From: Acidobacteriaceae bacterium
GTDB taxonomy: Bacteria > Acidobacteriota > Terriglobia > Terriglobales > Acidobacteriaceae
Direction of reading: 5' to 3'
Length of the DNA: 54,891 nt
Assembly: GCA_003138515.1 (NCBI GenBank)
Contig: PLGG01000078.1
Location: forward strand, 1 to 54,891
Shown here in pieces: positions 17,105-26,180 of this stretch. The position numbers and the translations under genes were made by a program. A model generated the notes under the pieces. The model was not told the origin of the DNA, searched no databases, and was given only the letters and a program-made list of their open reading frames with translations. How positions within the stretch are numbered: position 1 is the first letter of the stretch; each line of letters starts with the position of its first letter.

Positions 17105-17359
17105 CGTTCACGTCTCCCACCTTCCGGGCATGGGCGAGGCGCTGCTTGCCCAGTCATTATAGGAGAGTTGTCGCGATGAAACGATGGGTGACCGGATCGA
17201 GGCCATTAGAGTGCTCTCAGACCGTTCAAAGAAAGACGATGAAGTGTATATTGATTGCAACGGATCCCTGGAAAGACTTGCGCGTCCCTGGCACTCGTGC
17301 TCCGCTGCGATAATGCCGATTATTTATGTGCGCTTCGCTGCGACGATACGGTGGACGAA

Positions 17360-18745
17360 ATGAAGGTCATTGAACCGGGGGATCCGACATTCAAGAGTGT
17401 TGTTGAGGCGGTTGGCGATGACCGGAAGCCACTTTCCGGCGCGGACGATGAGCAGGAGACAGCAAAGATCTCTAACGGAGAGGGGAATCGGATCACGCCG
17501 GTCTCGCGCACGCAGGCCGCTCGAGCGATTTTCGGGTCAAGCGCGCGACAAGTGAAACCAGCCATCAAAAGCTTCATCGAAAGCCCGAATTGCTCCTCGC
17601 GCAACGGGGCCAGTATCAACATGATTGTGCTGCACTCGACGACGGCGGCGACCGTCGAGGGGACAATCGCCTGGTTTTTGGATCGCAAGTCGCAAGTGTC
17701 GGCTCATTACGTTGTCGATAAGAATGGCGATGTCTACCAAATGGTCAGCGACGACCGTTCCGCCTGGCACGCGAAAGCCATCAATTCCAGATCGATTGGC
17801 ATCGAGCATGTGGCCACGGCAACCGACCGCCTGACGGACGCGCAGAGCGTGGCGAGCGCACAGCTCGTTCGCTGGCTTGCCGCTACATATGGAATACCCG
17901 CCGCGAATGTGCTGGGGCACAGATTTGCGCCGTGTAACGAAGGAACCACCGATTGCCCTAATCACCTCTTCGGAGATGCAACGGAGGACGCCGTTGCGGA
18001 ATGGGTGAACTCGAACGTTGCGGATGCCCTGGGATCGAAAGAGCCCCGAAGTGGCCGCCACGTTGCGGCCGAGCCTGTTGCGCACAGGGCGCTCGAATTC
18101 CCTGACTGGGCCAACCCTTCGACGTGGTTTGCCAGGCTGCGAAGCGACTTGTCGCGAATAGATCAAAATGTCCGGCGATTGGACGTGCGGCCGTTGCCGC
18201 ATTCGCCTGCGGCTCGATTGACGGCGCTCGAGCTGATGACCATCGCCATTGAAGACAGAAGATTCTTCCATCATCCCGGTGTGGACGTGCTTTCGATTCT
18301 CCGGGAGGCAATCAAGGTGCTCAAGGGCCGCAAACACGGAGGGGCAAGCACAATCGATATGCAGTTTGTGCGCACGGTGACGGGATACAGGGCGCCGACG
18401 ATGAAGAGGAAAATCTATGAGGGATTCCTGGCTCTCGTCATCCAATCCCGCCACAAGAAACTTGAGATTCTGCGGTCTTATCTGGACTGCGCTTTTTTTG
18501 GCTCCGGCCTTATTGGCGCGAATGCGGCTGCACAAAGGGTTTTCAATAAGAACGCCGATCGGCTGTCATTGGAAGAGGCGTCGTTTATCAGCGCAATGCT
18601 GGCTTATCCGCGTCCCCTGCAAGGATTGCCCCGCTGGGAACAGCGAGCGCGACGCCGGGCTGCATATGCGGTTGCGGTGTTTGACCGGCGCAAGGGCCGC
18701 TTGACGGGCCGATACGGAATCGTTCCGCTAAAACCGGTCTCGTAA
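17360..18745 (+). CDS. N-acetylmuramoyl-L-alanine amidase (amidase_2) fused to GT51 transglycosylase
   Basis: A 461-residue two-domain wall enzyme. The amidase_2/PGRP domain (about residues 80-215) has the zinc ligands H92 (IVLHST), H187 (LGHRF) and C199 (TDCP), plus E149 (GIEHV). The GT51 domain (about 270-440) has E298 in IEDRRFFHHPGVD, then GGASTIDMQFVR, E354 in KRKIYEGFLAL and the YLDCAFFGSGLIGANAAA segment. The 56-residue spacing of the two glutamates equals that of classical penicillin-binding proteins. There is no transpeptidase domain, signal peptide or obvious membrane anchor. ATG 17360 is preferred over TTG 17255, whose extra residues look non-conserved. A bond-breaking domain joined to a polymerase-fold domain is unusual; GT51 and lysozyme share a fold, so the second domain may not be synthetic. 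Confidence 0.85.
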   Translation: MKVIEPGDPTFKSVVEAVGDDRKPLSGADDEQETAKISNGEGNRITPVSRTQAARAIFGSSARQVKPAIKSFIESPNCSSRNGASINMIVLHSTTAATVEGTIAWFLDRKSQVSAHYVVDKNGDVYQMVSDDRSAWHAKAINSRSIGIEHVATATDRLTDAQSVASAQLVRWLAATYGIPAANVLGHRFAPCNEGTTDCPNHLFGDATEDAVAEWVNSNVADALGSKEPRSGRHVAAEPVAHRALEFPDWANPSTWFARLRSDLSRIDQNVRRLDVRPLPHSPAARLTALELMTIAIEDRRFFHHPGVDVLSILREAIKVLKGRKHGGASTIDMQFVRTVTGYRAPTMKRKIYEGFLALVIQSRHKKLEILRSYLDCAFFGSGLIGANAAAQRVFNKNADRLSLEEASFISAMLAYPRPLQGLPRWEQRARRRAAYAVAVFDRRKGRLTGRYGIVPLKPVS

Positions 18746-18790
18746 ACCATCTTTGTCGCACTCTGGGGCGGACAGCGCAGTAACGGCTGA

Positions 18791-19612
18791 CTAATTTCCG
18801 CGCGCCAGCGCCTTCTCGATTGCCGCCTCCGCTAACGGCGCCATGATGGCAAAACCGGCCGGTAGCGGGTGCACGCCGTCCTCGCTCAGCGCCGGCGGAA
18901 GACCTCCACGTTCATCCTTCATGGCCGAGTAGTAGTCCACGTAGACGTAGCCCTTTTCAGCCGCATATTGCTTGATCCATGCATTCAATTCCACGATTCT
19001 GGGTGCGGGCTTCAGGTCCGGCGACCAGGCGAATTCGGACGACGGCAGCACCGAGCAGAGCACCACTCGGATGTTGTTTGCCGTGGCCAGGTCGGCCATG
19101 GAGGCAATACTCTCGCCGCTTTGCTCAACCGTCATCGGGCCGGTGTTCTCCATGATGTCGTTTGTCCCAGCCATAATCATCACGACCTTCGGTTTCAAAT
19201 CGATCACATCCTGGCGGAAGCGCACCAGCATCTGGGGCGAAGTTTGACCGCTGATGCCGCGGTTGATGTAGGGCTTGCCTGGAAATGAGTGTTCCAGCTT
19301 CCAGTCCTCGGTGATTGAGTCGCCGATGAAGACGACGCGGTCCTCGCCGGGTTTCGGCGCAGGCATTACGGCATCAGCCTGTCTGAAGCGCTCGAGTCCG
19401 CCGAAGTCCACGAGCAATTGCGCGTCGTGCGCTTTTCTCCAAACATAGTACTGAGGCGGATGGGTGGCTTTGGCCGGCGTTCCCGGTTGGGCTGCGGGCG
19501 CTTCTGCGCCGGGCGAAGCCGCTGGTTGCTGGGCTTCGAGCAAAGACGCGTCGGAGATCCCGGCCAGCGCGGCCGCAAGTAAGAACGCTTTGCGGAGAGT
19601 TTGTCGATTCAC
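18791..19612 (-). CDS. SGNH/GDSL hydrolase, secreted
   Basis: A 273-residue esterase-type protein. A signal peptide (RKAFLLAAALAGISDASLLEAQ) and a Pro/Ala linker precede the hydrolase domain. Block I VFIGDSITEDW gives the nucleophile Ser, GISGQTS the block II Gly, MAGTNDI the block III Asn, and SEDGVHPLPAG the Asp-His pair. Such proteins deacetylate polysaccharides or hydrolyse lipids. Start GTG 19612 is chosen: it has GGAGC upstream and yields a normal signal peptide, whereas the longer frame to 19744 adds a basic tail that overlaps the next gene's promoter region. Confidence 0.88.
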   Translation of the reverse strand: MNRQTLRKAFLLAAALAGISDASLLEAQQPAASPGAEAPAAQPGTPAKATHPPQYYVWRKAHDAQLLVDFGGLERFRQADAVMPAPKPGEDRVVFIGDSITEDWKLEHSFPGKPYINRGISGQTSPQMLVRFRQDVIDLKPKVVMIMAGTNDIMENTGPMTVEQSGESIASMADLATANNIRVVLCSVLPSSEFAWSPDLKPAPRIVELNAWIKQYAAEKGYVYVDYYSAMKDERGGLPPALSEDGVHPLPAGFAIMAPLAEAAIEKALARGN

Positions 19613-19818
19613 TGGAGTGCTCCATTCCGAAGAGAACCAGAATGAGCGGGCCGCCGACCGGCCGCGCCCGCACGCGGAACTGATTATAGGCAATCGCGCT
19701 TCAGACCGGCGAAAGAGACTTCTGGCCAAAAAGACGAATATCACCCGGCGAGGAAAGCGAATATCATGGCGTGTGCGGTTCTTCGCATCGAGCGAAGTTC
19801 CGTTTCTGGGGGAGCGGC

Positions 19819-22800
19819 GTGGCGCAGATATTTATCAGTCATTCCAGTGCGGATGGGACGGAAGCGGCAGAGTTGCTGGAGTGGTTGCGCTCCCACGGAT
19901 TCGGCTCTACTTTTCTGGATTTCGACGATGAGCGGGGCATCGCTCCGGGAGAGAAGTGGGAGAGCACGCTGTATCGCGAGATCTCCGCATGCGACGCGGT
20001 GATTCTGATTCTGACCCCGAACTGGTTCCAGAGCAAGTGGTGCTTTGTGGAGTTCGCGCAGGCGCGCGCGCTGGGCAAGGCGATCTTCCCGCTGGTTGAG
20101 ACGCCGACCAAAGAAAAGTTCATCGGCGACGACATTCAACTGCTGGACCTGGTGAAGGACCGCGAAGGCGGGATGGACCGGCTGCGCGCGGAGCTGACGC
20201 AGATTGCGATGAACCGGCGCGGCGGGCTTCCCTGGGACAACAAGCGGCCGCCGTACCCCGGACTTATGGCATTCGAGGAGGCCGACGCGGCGATCTACTT
20301 CGGACGCGACGACGACATCCGGGCGCTGATTCAACGGCTGGAAGGCAGGCGCGTACAGGGCGGCGAGAAGCTGGTGGTGGTGCTGGGCGCATCGGGATCG
20401 GGCAAATCATCGTTGCTGAGGGCCGGAGTTGCGCCGCGGTTGAAACAGGACCAGCACAACTGGATCGTGTTGCCGCCGTTTCGTCCCCAGGCACAGCCTT
20501 TGGACGAGCTGGCGCTGGCGATTGTCTCGGCGCTGGGCGACGCAAAGAGCTGGCGGCAATGGCGGACAGCGCTGGAAGGGGAGAATCCGTCGCGCGAGCT
20601 GATGGATCTGGCGCGCGACCTGCGCGCGGCGCATGGGCAAAACGAAGCGCACATTCTGATCACGATCGACCAGGGCGAGGAGCTGTTCAGCGGCGCGGAC
20701 GCCGGACAGACAGAGCGGTTCTTCGCGGTGCTGAATGCGATGCTGAGCGCGCAACTGCCGTACCTGGCAACGATGTCGTTGCGCTCGGACTACCTGGGCC
20801 ATTTGCAGCAGGAGACGCGGCTGGCGGCGCCGTTCGAGCAGTTCTCGCTGAAACCGATGCCGCTGGAGCGGGTGCGCGACATCGTGCTGGGACCGGCCAA
20901 GCTGGCCGGGATCACCGTGGACGATGCGCTGGTGACGGAGATGATGGCGGATGCGCGGACCGACGATGCGCTGCCGCTGCTGGCCTTCGCGCTGCGCGAA
21001 CTGTACGACCGGTCGGTTTTCGACAAGACGGGCGGCACAAAACATATGACTGTGGACGCCTATCGCGCGATGGGCGATGCGCAGGCGCAGCTTTCGCCGT
21101 TGGAAAACGCGGTGCGGCGCAAGGCGGATGAAGTGCTGGCCCTGGCGAATCCGACGGCGGAGGATCTGCAGGCGCTGAAGGAAGCGTTCATACCCGGCCT
21201 GGTGCGGGTGAATGCGGAGGGCGAATATGCGCGGCGCGCGGCGGACATGTCGAAAATCTCAAGCCGCGCCATGCCGACGATCGAGCGGCTGGCCAAAGCG
21301 TACCTGTTGACGGTGCGCCACGAGCGCGGCGTGACGCTGGTGGAGGTGACGCACGAAGCGCTTCTGCGCAAATGGCCGCGGCTGAAGAACTGGCTGGACG
21401 AAGAGAAAGATTTCCTGACGGGCAAGGAACAATTGGACCAGGATCTGGCGGACTGGGAGGCTGCTCCGGAGAAGCAAAAGAAGGATGCGCTGTTGTGGGG
21501 TTTGAAACTGGCGCGGGCGCAGGCGTGGCAGACCGCCAAGCCGCGGCAACTGAACGAAGCGGAACTGAGATTCATCGACGCTTCAGTGGCGCACGCGGCG
21601 GCGCTTAGAAGGCGGGAGGTGGTGCGCACGACGGGCGCGATAGCCGTGGTGCTCTGCCTGGTGTTCAGCTTCGTGGTCGCGTACCTGGTGAGCAAGAGGC
21701 ACGATGCGCAGGCAGCGGCGGCCAGCGCGCGCCTGGCTGCGAGCGAAACGGACTTCAAGTTTGCGGCGACGGAGATGACGCGGGACGAGGAGCCGGTGTC
21801 GCTGGCGTATCTGGCAGATGCCATGCGCAAGAATCCGGGGAACCAGAAGGCGATGGCGCTCGCGGTGTCGGAGCTGCGCAGCGCGGTGTTGCCGCTGGTG
21901 ACGATGCACCACGATGGCGAGGTGCAGGATGCGAGCTTCAGTCCCGATGGAACAAAGGTGGTGACAGCTTCAGCGGATGACACAGCGCAGGTGTGGGACG
22001 CGGCGACGGGGCAGAAGATAGGCCAACCGATGCGGCACGCGGATTGGGTGCATACGGCGGAGTTCAGCCCGGATGGGACCAAGGTGGTGACAGCGTCGTG
22101 GGATGGGACGGCGCGGGTGTGGGACGCGAGGACCGGCGCACAGATCGGAAACGCCATGCAGCACGATGTTTCCATTGAAGGCGGCAGGGTGAACGGTGCG
22201 CACTTTAGCGCGGACGGAACCCAGATCGTGACCTTTTCGTGGGACCACACGGCGCGCATCTGGGACGCGACGAATCCCGCGCATGCGCAGATTGGAAAGG
22301 CCCTGGTGCATCAGCTTCCGGGCGCGATATCGGAGACGGTGTGGGGAGCACTGTTCAATCCCAAGGGCGCGCCGCAGGTGGTGGTGACGGCGTCGGCCGA
22401 TCATGAGGCGCGGCTGTGGGACGCGGCGACGCAGACGGAGAAACTCCACAAGCTACACAGCGGGGAAGTGAACCGGGCGGTGATCAGCCCCGACGGGCGA
22501 TGGGTGGTGACCGTCAGCGATGACGGCGCCGGGTACATTCTGGATGCGAGGACGTTTCAAGCGGTGGGCCGGGAGCTGCAGTCTGCGAGTGGCAAACCGC
22601 TGAACTTCGTCGCATTCAGCCCGGACAGCCGCAGCATCGTGACGGCATCGCAGGACAAAACGGCGCGCCTTTGGGATATTCCCTCGGGCAATCCGATCGG
22701 GCAACCGATGGCACACGCGAACTGGGTGGAGTCGGCGATGTTCAGCGCAGACGGCAGATTTGTGGTCACGGCCTCCGCGGACCGGACGGCGCGGGTGTGG

Positions 22801-24219
22801 GACGCGCGCACCGGGCAGCCGTTGAGCGAGCCGATGCGGCACAGCGGAGATGTGTACTACGCGCAGTTCAGCCCGGCCGATTCGTCGCTGGTGGTAACAG
22901 CGTCATTCGATCACACAGCCCGCATCTGGAAGTGGAATCGGGTCGCGGAGTTGCCGGTCATCAGCGGCACGGGCGCGCTGAGAACGGTGTGCCTGGACGC
23001 AGACGCCGAAAGATTGGTGACGGTGACCGATGGGGGCGCACAAATCTGGAATGCGCGCACAGGGCAGGCGGCGGGACAGATGACGGCCATGGGACCCGTG
23101 TCGCTGGCATCATGCAGCGCCGACGCAACGCTGATGTTCACTGCCGCAGGCAAGCAAGGCCAGATGCGCAACGCGACGACGGGCGCAGCGGTGGGAGCGG
23201 CAATCTCGCTCGATGAAACGCCAGAGACCGCGGTGATCGACGCTCACGATCATTGGTTAGCCGTGGTGTCGCAGGATGAACTGGGGATATGGGATGCGGC
23301 GACGGGACAGCGGAAGGGAAGCCCGATCCAGCTTGGCGGAGACGCCACCGGCGCGGTTTTCAGCGGCGATGGAAACATGATAGCTACCTGGTCGCATGGC
23401 GGAACGGTGAGGGTTTGGAATGTTGCGACGGGCGCCGCGATCGGCAAGCCAATGATCCACAAGGGAGAAGTGAAGAGCGCGAATTTCAGTCCGGACGGGC
23501 AGCTCCTGGTGGCGTCCTCGACGACCGGCCACGAAGCCAGCTTGTGGACGGTTGAAACGGGTGTGGAGGCAGGAGTTTTGCAGGTTGATAACTGGGTGCC
23601 CGATGCAGAGTTCAGTCCCGACGGAAAATGGGTGGCCAGCACTTACGGCGGCGCCGCGCAGGTGTGGGATACGGCGAACAAGAGCCGATTGAGCCAGGTG
23701 ATGCAGGAGAGGGATACCATCCTGGTTTCAACTTTCAGCCCCAACAGCCAGTGGGTACTGACCGCGTCGCGAGATGGAGTGGCCCAGGTGTGGGACGCAC
23801 GGACCGGGGTAGAGGCAGGCACGCCGATCAAACAAACGGAGGCCACAGCACAGAGCCTGCCGGTTCGCGCGGCATTCACGAGCGATGGCAAGTGGATCGT
23901 GACGGCGTGGCAGGACGTAGACCAGAATGAAGCGCCGCGGGGGTGGGACGTGCGTCTTCAGGAAGCGCCGATCGTGACGGGCAGCGCACCCGCGTGGCTG
24001 ATTCAACTGGCGGAGCTCGCCGGCGGCGAGCAATTGGACTCGAACGGCGTGCTGCAGCCGACGCCTTCGGACGAGGACTCCACGCAGTTGCGAAATACGC
24101 TGCTGGGGCTGGGCGGCAGCAATCCGGTCGATCGGTTTGGGAAGTGGCTGGCTTCCGACCCGCTCTCGCGGGCAATTTCGCCGCTGGAACAGGTGGGCGG
24201 AGCAAGCGGCTCGAGGTAG
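19819..24219 (+). CDS. TIR - nSTAND NTPase - transmembrane - WD40 repeat protein
   Basis: A 1466-residue modular signalling or defence protein. Residues 1-140 form a TIR domain (AQIFISHSSADG, then FLDFDDERGI, and WCFVE at 74-78 with candidate catalytic E78). An nSTAND-type NTPase follows, opening PYPGLMAFEEADAAIYFGRD, with Walker A GASGSGKSS (190-198) and Walker B ILITIDQGEE (D284). A single hydrophobic span lies at about 606-624 (AIAVVLCLVFSFVVAYLV). From about residue 690 to 1340 there are more than a dozen WD40 blades with repeating FSPDG...VVTAS...ARVWDARTG units. GTG 19819 is chosen for its GGGGGAG ribosome site and because the TIR domain begins at once. Possible role: a sensor whose TIR enzyme consumes NAD on activation; this is family inference. 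The next gene starts 5 nt after its stop. Confidence 0.9.
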   Translation: MAQIFISHSSADGTEAAELLEWLRSHGFGSTFLDFDDERGIAPGEKWESTLYREISACDAVILILTPNWFQSKWCFVEFAQARALGKAIFPLVETPTKEKFIGDDIQLLDLVKDREGGMDRLRAELTQIAMNRRGGLPWDNKRPPYPGLMAFEEADAAIYFGRDDDIRALIQRLEGRRVQGGEKLVVVLGASGSGKSSLLRAGVAPRLKQDQHNWIVLPPFRPQAQPLDELALAIVSALGDAKSWRQWRTALEGENPSRELMDLARDLRAAHGQNEAHILITIDQGEELFSGADAGQTERFFAVLNAMLSAQLPYLATMSLRSDYLGHLQQETRLAAPFEQFSLKPMPLERVRDIVLGPAKLAGITVDDALVTEMMADARTDDALPLLAFALRELYDRSVFDKTGGTKHMTVDAYRAMGDAQAQLSPLENAVRRKADEVLALANPTAEDLQALKEAFIPGLVRVNAEGEYARRAADMSKISSRAMPTIERLAKAYLLTVRHERGVTLVEVTHEALLRKWPRLKNWLDEEKDFLTGKEQLDQDLADWEAAPEKQKKDALLWGLKLARAQAWQTAKPRQLNEAELRFIDASVAHAAALRRREVVRTTGAIAVVLCLVFSFVVAYLVSKRHDAQAAAASARLAASETDFKFAATEMTRDEEPVSLAYLADAMRKNPGNQKAMALAVSELRSAVLPLVTMHHDGEVQDASFSPDGTKVVTASADDTAQVWDAATGQKIGQPMRHADWVHTAEFSPDGTKVVTASWDGTARVWDARTGAQIGNAMQHDVSIEGGRVNGAHFSADGTQIVTFSWDHTARIWDATNPAHAQIGKALVHQLPGAISETVWGALFNPKGAPQVVVTASADHEARLWDAATQTEKLHKLHSGEVNRAVISPDGRWVVTVSDDGAGYILDARTFQAVGRELQSASGKPLNFVAFSPDSRSIVTASQDKTARLWDIPSGNPIGQPMAHANWVESAMFSADGRFVVTASADRTARVWDARTGQPLSEPMRHSGDVYYAQFSPADSSLVVTASFDHTARIWKWNRVAELPVISGTGALRTVCLDADAERLVTVTDGGAQIWNARTGQAAGQMTAMGPVSLASCSADATLMFTAAGKQGQMRNATTGAAVGAAISLDETPETAVIDAHDHWLAVVSQDELGIWDAATGQRKGSPIQLGGDATGAVFSGDGNMIATWSHGGTVRVWNVATGAAIGKPMIHKGEVKSANFSPDGQLLVASSTTGHEASLWTVETGVEAGVLQVDNWVPDAEFSPDGKWVASTYGGAAQVWDTANKSRLSQVMQERDTILVSTFSPNSQWVLTASRDGVAQVWDARTGVEAGTPIKQTEATAQSLPVRAAFTSDGKWIVTAWQDVDQNEAPRGWDVRLQEAPIVTGSAPAWLIQLAELAGGEQLDSNGVLQPTPSDEDSTQLRNTLLGLGGSNPVDRFGKWLASDPLSRAISPLEQVGGASGSR

Positions 24220-24223
24220 CGAA

Positions 24224-25216
24224 ATGTTGAAGCAGACGGTTGTGGCCGTGATGGTGACTTTTGCCGGGCTGGGAGCGGCCGCGGGCGCTGGCGCTCAGTC
24301 GTGGCACGAAGCGCATCTGGATGCGCAGAAGCCACGGCCCAACCAGCCGCTGCCGCCGCTCGACGCGCATCCGGTAGTCGCGATCACAGTCGACGATCTG
24401 CCGGCCGTGGGCACTTTGCCGCCGGGAGAAGACCGCGTCGCGGTGGCGAAGGCGCTGGTGAGCGAGTTGAAGGCCAACGGCCTCGAGGGCACGTACGGCT
24501 TTGTGAACACCGACAAGCTTGAAAGCCGTCCCGGAGCGCCGCAGGCATTACAAATCTGGCTCGATGCGGGCATGAATATCGGCAATCACACGCGGACGCA
24601 CATGAGGCTGACCACGAACACCGCCGAGGCCTTCGAGCAAGACATCGCGCAGAACGAGCCGACGCTCAGGCAATATGGCGAAGTGCGTGACTGGCGCTGG
24701 TTCCGCTATCCGTACCTGGAGGAGGGCGAGACGTTGGAGAAACGCCGCGCGGTCCGCGCCTATTTGCTCGAGCACGGTTATCGCGTCGCCCAGGTGACGC
24801 TCGAGTTTGAAGACTATGCGTGGAACGATGCCTACTGCCGGTGCCGGATCAAGCAGAACGAGGCGGCGATCGCGTGGCTGCGGCAAAACTACCTCGATAC
24901 TGCGGCGGCGTACATCAAGCTGGGGCGCGAAGAAGAGCAGATCGTATTTGGGCGCGAGATTCCCAACGTGATGCTGCTGCACGAAACGCCTTTTACCACA
25001 CTGATGCTTCCGGATTTGCTCGACATGCTTCGCAAGCAGGGATTCAGCTTCGAGAGCCTCGCGCAGGTGGAGAGCGACCCGGCTTATGTCGAGGATCCGG
25101 ATGCGGGGTCGGAGTCGGGAGGCACGCTTCCCGGGCAGTTCATGGATTCGCGCCACTTGCCGTACCCGCGAGCTAATCCCGATCCATTCCAGCAGATCAA
25201 TCAGCTTTGCCAGTAA
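24224..25216 (+). CDS. Polysaccharide deacetylase family protein, secreted
   Basis: A 330-residue protein with a signal peptide (VVAVMVTFAGLGAAAGAGAQS) and a NodB-like domain. AITVDDLP carries the first Asp motif, and GNHTRTHMRL the metal-binding His pair. RWFRYPYLEEG is the RxPY motif near the active site. Such enzymes remove N- or O-acetyl groups from peptidoglycan, chitin or other glycans. It begins 4 nt after the TIR-STAND stop, implying co-transcription. This pairing is odd for a defence gene and may be positional only. The C-terminal DSRHLPYPRANPDPFQQ tail is unclassified. Confidence 0.87.
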   Translation: MLKQTVVAVMVTFAGLGAAAGAGAQSWHEAHLDAQKPRPNQPLPPLDAHPVVAITVDDLPAVGTLPPGEDRVAVAKALVSELKANGLEGTYGFVNTDKLESRPGAPQALQIWLDAGMNIGNHTRTHMRLTTNTAEAFEQDIAQNEPTLRQYGEVRDWRWFRYPYLEEGETLEKRRAVRAYLLEHGYRVAQVTLEFEDYAWNDAYCRCRIKQNEAAIAWLRQNYLDTAAAYIKLGREEEQIVFGREIPNVMLLHETPFTTLMLPDLLDMLRKQGFSFESLAQVESDPAYVEDPDAGSESGGTLPGQFMDSRHLPYPRANPDPFQQINQLCQ

Positions 25217-25506
25217 GGCACCGCGAAGGCGCGTCGCTTCTTCGACGCCAAAATCCCCTTCGCGTCTCGTAAATCGGCAATCAGAGTATGTGACGGCTTT
25301 GTGCCGCGCGAATGCGACGCGGGGAAGTGGTGGAGACCGGCGAATGCGGGCGAGTGCTGGCGGCGCCCAAACACGCTTACACGCGCACGCTGCTGGCGGC
25401 GGTGCCGACGCTTCGCACAGATCGGGAAAGGCCGCTGGCGGTGGCGGAAACGTAGCGCTCTTCGGCGGGATGTCGCCGCGTAGACTCTAGTGAGAGGTTG
25501 CGCGCG

Positions 25507-26118
25507 ATGCGATGGTCGGCCGAATTCATGCTTTCCGCGGTTTCGGCGGCGCAGTTTCCCAAAGCGAGCGTGCCGGAGATCGCGTTTCTGGGGCGGTCGA
25601 ATGTGGGCAAGTCGAGCCTGCTGAATGCGCTGGTGGGCGCGAAGGCGGCGAAGGTCTCGTCGACACCGGGACGCACGCGGGCGATCAACTTTTTTGAGGT
25701 TTCAGGCGAGCGGCGCGCGCCGAAGATGATTTTCGCGGACCTGCCTGGCTATGGCTACGCGAAGATTTCGAAATCGATTTCGGCGGAGTGGCCGGGATTC
25801 ATTGAGCCGTATCTCGCGACGCGCGAGACGCTGGCGCTGTGCATCTGCATCGTGGATTCGAATGTGCCCGTGCGGCCAAACGATCGGCAGTTGCTCGACT
25901 GGCTGCGCTCCGTGGGCCGCGAACTCCTGGTGGTGGCCACGAAAGTTGACCGGCTGAGCGGCAACGAGCGCACGCGCAACCTGGCGGCGCTTAAGCGAGA
26001 GCTCGAATTTGAGGAGATCGTGCCGGTTTCGGCCAAGACTGGATACGGCATCGAGGAGTTGTGGCGGAGGATTGGAGAGGCAGGGAGCACGGCAACAAGG
26101 GACCAAGGGAACGAGTGA
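25507..26118 (+). CDS. engB: Ribosome biogenesis GTP-binding protein EngB (YsxC/YihA)
   Basis: A 203-residue GTPase needed for large-subunit maturation. Motifs are G1 GRSNVGKSS, G2/switch region STPGRTRAINFFEV, G3 DLPGYGYAKI, G4 TKVD and G5 VSAK. ATG 25507 is preferred to TTG 25498 because GAGAGG lies 9 nt before the ATG and directly abuts the TTG. The protein is of normal length. The C-terminus (STATRDQGNE) runs into a repeat-like sequence, and the heptamer array begins 13 bp after the stop. Confidence 0.95.
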   Translation: MRWSAEFMLSAVSAAQFPKASVPEIAFLGRSNVGKSSLLNALVGAKAAKVSSTPGRTRAINFFEVSGERRAPKMIFADLPGYGYAKISKSISAEWPGFIEPYLATRETLALCICIVDSNVPVRPNDRQLLDWLRSVGRELLVVATKVDRLSGNERTRNLAALKRELEFEEIVPVSAKTGYGIEELWRRIGEAGSTATRDQGNE

Positions 26119-26130
26119 AGAAGTGAATGA

Positions 26131-26165
26131 CGGAACAGGGAACAGGCAGCAAGGAGCAGGGGAAA
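26131..26165. repeat. Heptamer tandem repeat (5 units, GGGAACA type)
   Basis: CGGAACA, GGGAACA, GGCAGCA, AGGAGCA and GGGGAAA make five consecutive heptamers, related to the waaC array at 387-414. Two octamers of the AGTGAA family lie immediately upstream (26114-26129). Confidence 0.72.
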
Positions 26166-26180
26166 AAGAGGGTTCGCTGG

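Noticed and set aside
16121..24219. Complete genomic island with direct repeats at tRNA-Leu
   Set aside because: No second copy of the tRNA-Leu 3' end and no integrase were found, so only proximity supports an island.
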